From positions 1-8,127 of the forward strand of contig JAPHUU010000200.1 of the NCBI GenBank assembly GCA_026193555.1: DNA of 8,127 bases, read 5' to 3'. This DNA is from Rhodanobacter sp. (lineage in GTDB: Bacteria > Pseudomonadota > Gammaproteobacteria > Xanthomonadales > Rhodanobacteraceae). The notes beneath the pieces are model-generated. The model was not told the origin of the DNA, ran no database searches, and worked only from the letters and a program-made list of their open reading frames with translations. The stretch's first letter is position 1. Every line of letters starts with the position of its first letter. A program made the position numbers and the translations under genes. This document shows positions 5,976 to 8,127 of the stretch, piece by piece.

Positions 5976-7538
5976 TCAGCCCGGTGCGTTGGCCTTGCAG
6001 TGCTCGGCGACGAAGCGCGTATGCTCCGGCATGGTGTCGACGGCGCGGCCGATGAGGGTGCGGACATTGGCGAGGAATTCGTCCAGTTGATCCGAAGAAA
6101 TGCTCTCGGCCAGCGGATGATGCCGCAGCGGTTCGATGCCCTGGCCAAGCATGACCTGCAGCCAGCCGACTTCGGTGAACAGTTCCTCGCCGTCGCGGAA
6201 GATCTGGCCGCTGCTGCGGAACAGGGCCAGTTTGCGCTCCAGGTCTTGCGGCATCTCGATCCGGGCGCAGTGTTGCCAGAACGGGGTGTCCCGGCGTTCG
6301 CTGGCGCGATAGTGCAGGATCAGGAAATTGCGAATGTGCTCGTATTCGAAGCGGGTCTGCCGGTTGTATTCCAGCCGTAGCGCCGGATCGAAATGGCAGT
6401 CGGGGAACAGCGCCAGCAGGCGACTGATGCCCGACTGGATCAGGTGAATGCTGGTCGACTCCAGTGGCTCCAGGAAGCCGCTGGACAGACCCAGCGCCAC
6501 ACAGTTCTTGTTCCAGAACTGTCGGCGCATGCCGGTGGTGAACGGGAACAGGCGCGGCTCGGCGATCGGCTCACCTTCCAGGTTTGCCAGCAGCAGCGAC
6601 GCGGCTTCGTCGTCGCTCATGTATTCGCTGCAGTACACGTGGCCATTGCCGCTGCGGTGCTGCAACGGTATACGCCATTGCCAGCCAGCCGGGCGCGCGC
6701 TGGCCTGGGTGTACGGCCGCATCGGCTCGACCCGGGTACTGGGCACCGCCATCGCGCGATCGCACGGCAGCCACTGCTGCCAATTTTCGTAGCCGCTGTG
6801 CAGTGCCCCTTCGATCAGCAGGCCGCGAAAGCCCGAGCAGTCGATGAACAGATCGCCCGCAATCGTCTCGCCGCTTTCGAGTCTGATCGACTCGATGAAG
6901 CCGTCTTCCGCACGCAACGCAACGTCGACCACCTTGCCCTCGGTACGTTGCACGATGCGCGGGTCGCAACGCCGGCGCAGAAACTGACCGTAGAGCCCCG
7001 CATCGAGATGGTAGGCATGCCGGATACCGGTCAGCGGGCTGCTTCCGACCTTTTCCATGCGTGCGAAACGGTTGGCACGGCAGGCCTGTGCATTGAGCGA
7101 GTACGCCCACAGGTCTGGCGCGTCCTCGCGCTGACGACTGGCCGCTTCTGCGCTTCCTGCGCCCGCGGCACTTGTGCGTCCATGCACGTCGCGCAGCCAG
7201 TAATGCTGGAAGGCGAGCAGACCCAGCGGCATCCCGATATCGCTGAACGCGTGCAGGTATGAATCGCCGACCCGGCGCCAGTCATTGAACTGGATACCGA
7301 GCTTGAACGTGCCCTGGGTGGCGCGCAGCATCTCGTCCTCGTCGATGTCGAGGAACTGGTTGACGTGGCGGATCTGCGGAATCGTCGCCTCACCGACGCC
7401 GACAATGCCGATCTCGTCGGACTCGACCAGGTGAATTTGCAGCTGCGGTCCCATTGCCTTGGACAGCAACGCCGCTGTCATCCAGCCGGCCGTGCCGCCA
7501 CCGACGATCACCACGCGCTTGATGGACGATTCGTTCAC
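5976..7538 (-). CDS. Flavin-dependent tryptophan halogenase family protein (complete)
   Basis: A 520-residue protein of the usual length for this family. It shows an N-terminal FAD-binding GGGTAGW (13-19), the GTFKLGIQF motif with the catalytic Lys exactly at residue 79 as in PrnA, W286-x-W288-x-I290-P291 (the halogenase WxWxIP signature) and EPLES with Glu357, the likely catalytic glutamate. The active-site set is therefore complete: HOCl or HOBr made at reduced flavin is passed to the Lys. A separate flavin reductase would be needed; none is in the window. It follows a TonB-dependent receptor gene, a pairing common in Xanthomonadales and Caulobacterales. Characterised enzymes of this broad type (BrvH, Xcc enzymes) accept indole and favour bromide, but the natural substrate is unknown. 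Residues about 119-140 hold an Ala/Gly/Ser-rich insert. Start: GTG 7538 behind AGGTGG, six bases away, rather than an ATG at 7634 inside the upstream terminator. Confidence 0.94.
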   Translation of the reverse strand: MNESSIKRVVIVGGGTAGWMTAALLSKAMGPQLQIHLVESDEIGIVGVGEATIPQIRHVNQFLDIDEDEMLRATQGTFKLGIQFNDWRRVGDSYLHAFSDIGMPLGLLAFQHYWLRDVHGRTSAAGAGSAEAASRQREDAPDLWAYSLNAQACRANRFARMEKVGSSPLTGIRHAYHLDAGLYGQFLRRRCDPRIVQRTEGKVVDVALRAEDGFIESIRLESGETIAGDLFIDCSGFRGLLIEGALHSGYENWQQWLPCDRAMAVPSTRVEPMRPYTQASARPAGWQWRIPLQHRSGNGHVYCSEYMSDDEAASLLLANLEGEPIAEPRLFPFTTGMRRQFWNKNCVALGLSSGFLEPLESTSIHLIQSGISRLLALFPDCHFDPALRLEYNRQTRFEYEHIRNFLILHYRASERRDTPFWQHCARIEMPQDLERKLALFRSSGQIFRDGEELFTEVGWLQVMLGQGIEPLRHHPLAESISSDQLDEFLANVRTLIGRAVDTMPEHTRFVAEHCKANAPG

Positions 7539-7544
7539 TGCGAG

Positions 7545-7550
7545 CCACCT
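7545..7550 (-). promoter_or_regulatory. Ribosome binding site that fixes the halogenase GTG start
   Basis: On the minus strand AGGTGG (reverse of 7545-7550) lies six bases before GTG 7538. The protein from that codon begins VNESSIKRVVIVGGG, placing the FAD-binding strand at the normal distance from the N-terminus. The upstream extension of the frame to ATG 7634 runs into the terminator stem and has no domain. Confidence 0.7.
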
Positions 7551-7583
7551 ATGTGTTTGAGTCTGACGAAGGGATGCCGGATG

Positions 7584-7598
7584 ACCTGCCGTGCAGGT
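7584..7598. repeat. Inverted repeat upstream of the halogenase, possible operator
   Basis: ACCTGC (7584-7589) and GCAGGT (7593-7598) form a perfect 6-bp inverted repeat around a 3-base spacer, about 46 bases upstream of the GTG start and after the terminator of the receptor gene. If the halogenase has its own promoter, this is where a regulator would bind. I could not identify convincing -35 and -10 elements next to it. Confidence 0.35.
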
Positions 7599-7606
7599 GA
7601 GCAGGC

Positions 7607-7641
7607 AAAAAAAAGCCCCGTTGAGTCTAGTCAACGGGGCT
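7607..7641 (-). terminator. Intrinsic (rho-independent) terminator of the TonB-dependent receptor gene
   Basis: On the minus strand an 11-bp perfect stem (AGCCCCGTTGA at 7641-7631 and its complement at 7624-7614, in + coordinates) with a 6-base loop is followed by eight consecutive T (7614-7607). It lies 22 bases beyond the receptor stop codon. This is a textbook strong terminator and separates the receptor from the halogenase despite their shared orientation. Confidence 0.9.
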
Positions 7642-7663
7642 CGCCTTTGTAAGCGCGTGGGGA

Positions 7664-8127
7664 TTAATCGAACTTGTAGGAGACACCCACCTCGTAGCGA
7701 CGGCCGTAGCTCTCCCAGTTCAGCACCTGCCGTGGATCATTGTTCTGGTAGGTGATGAACGTCTTGTTGCCCAGGTTGGAGCCTTGCGCAATGATCGTCA
7801 GGCCGTTCAGCGGACCCTTGTTGAAGGTGTAGCTGACCTGCGCGTCGAAGGTGCTTCCGCCCTTCAGGGTCTGCTCGATACGCGATGCACTGATGCCGGA
7901 CACCTCGCCGAGGAAACTGGAACGGTAGCTGTCGCTCACGCGGGCTTCGAAACCTGCGTGCTGGTAGTACAACGTGGCATTTGCGACCCACTTGGACAGA
8001 CCCGGAACGGTGATCGCGCTGCTGTTGCCGGCGTAAACCAGCGAGCTCTTGGTGCGGTTGACGGTCATGATCGTGCCGAGGCCGTCGAGCGGCTGTGCGA
8101 TCAGGTTGAACGGCAGGTTCAGCGTGA
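7664..8127 (-). CDS. TonB-dependent outer-membrane receptor, C-terminal part (start outside window)
   Basis: The minus-strand frame is open from the window edge to TAA 7666-7664 and gives the last 153 residues. It shows alternating amphipathic beta strands of a 22-stranded barrel: VPGLSKWVANATLYYQHAGF, then the YRSSFLGEV strand, LTIIAQGSNLGNKTFITY, and the closing YGRRYEVGVSYKFD. The N-x-P/GxSK-W block and the GRRYxVGVSYKF end are typical of the large receptors that take up complex carbohydrates or other nutrients in Xanthomonadales. TonB box, plug and signal peptide are outside the window, so the substrate cannot be guessed. The usual C-terminal Phe, recognised by the BAM machinery, is followed by one extra Asp. 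It precedes the halogenase gene on the same strand but is separated from it by a strong terminator. Confidence 0.9.
   Translation of the reverse strand, partial: TLNLPFNLIAQPLDGLGTIMTVNRTKSSLVYAGNSSAITVPGLSKWVANATLYYQHAGFEARVSDSYRSSFLGEVSGISASRIEQTLKGGSTFDAQVSYTFNKGPLNGLTIIAQGSNLGNKTFITYQNNDPRQVLNWESYGRRYEVGVSYKFD

Noticed and set aside
6393..7262. A 289-residue + strand frame opposite the halogenase
   Set aside because: It lies wholly antisense to a conserved enzyme, and its translation has no domain and the composition of a GC-driven shadow.
7539..7634. A 32-residue N-terminal extension of the halogenase from ATG 7634
   Set aside because: It begins inside the intrinsic terminator stem of the receptor gene. 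GTG 7538 has a strong, well-spaced Shine-Dalgarno and puts the catalytic Lys at residue 79 as in PrnA.
1..8127. CRISPR arrays, tRNA or rRNA genes, insertion sequences, integration sites, phage or defence genes
   Set aside because: I found no regularly spaced repeats, RNA gene signatures, transposase or integrase motifs, and no defence domains. Nearly all the sequence is explained by five genes.

Overview
The window is GC-rich, densely coded DNA with the gene style of a gammaproteobacterium of the Xanthomonadales (Xanthomonadaceae or Rhodanobacteraceae). This placement is an inference from two things. A TonB-dependent receptor lies beside a flavin-dependent 'tryptophan halogenase', a pairing typical of those bacteria and of Caulobacter relatives. 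The cytoplasmic cyclic-di-GMP proteins are also of a style common there. No rRNA, tRNA, CRISPR array, insertion sequence or phage gene is visible.

Layout. (1) Positions 1-627, + strand: the C-terminal 208 residues of a first halogenase whose start lies outside the window. (2) Positions 628-925: a non-coding or weakly coding gap. It holds a possible promoter and a small ORF with a good ribosome binding site whose stop overlaps the next start. (3) Positions 926-5152, + strand: a 1408-residue sensor, REC-PAS-PAS-PAS-GAF-PAS-GAF-GGDEF-EAL, with apparently intact cyclase, inhibitory-site and phosphodiesterase motifs but a degenerate receiver domain. (4) Positions 5153-5320: a gap with a 10-bp inverted repeat. 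(5) About 5321-5890, + strand: a minimal stand-alone HD-GYP phosphodiesterase of 189 residues. (6) Positions 5891-5975: a short convergent gap with small hairpins, one closed by a C(UUCG)G loop. (7) Positions 5976-7538, - strand: a complete 520-residue halogenase paralogous to the first, starting at GTG behind a strong Shine-Dalgarno. (8) Positions 7539-7663: a gap with a 6-bp inverted repeat and a textbook intrinsic terminator for the gene upstream. (9) Positions 7664-8127, - strand: the last 153 residues of a TonB-dependent outer-membrane receptor.

How the parts fit. The receptor and the full halogenase form one functional pair: import through the outer membrane, then a cytoplasmic flavin-dependent halogenase of unknown substrate. 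The two signalling genes could make and degrade cyclic-di-GMP by both known hydrolysis routes (EAL to pGpG, HD-GYP to GMP). They sit between two halogenase paralogs facing each other. Whether the signalling module controls the uptake/halogenation loci is not shown by the sequence. I see no wholly novel system. The points most worth checking are the paralogous halogenase pair around a c-di-GMP module, the receiver domain lacking its conserved lysine, the possible coupled leader ORF, and the terminator separating receptor from halogenase.
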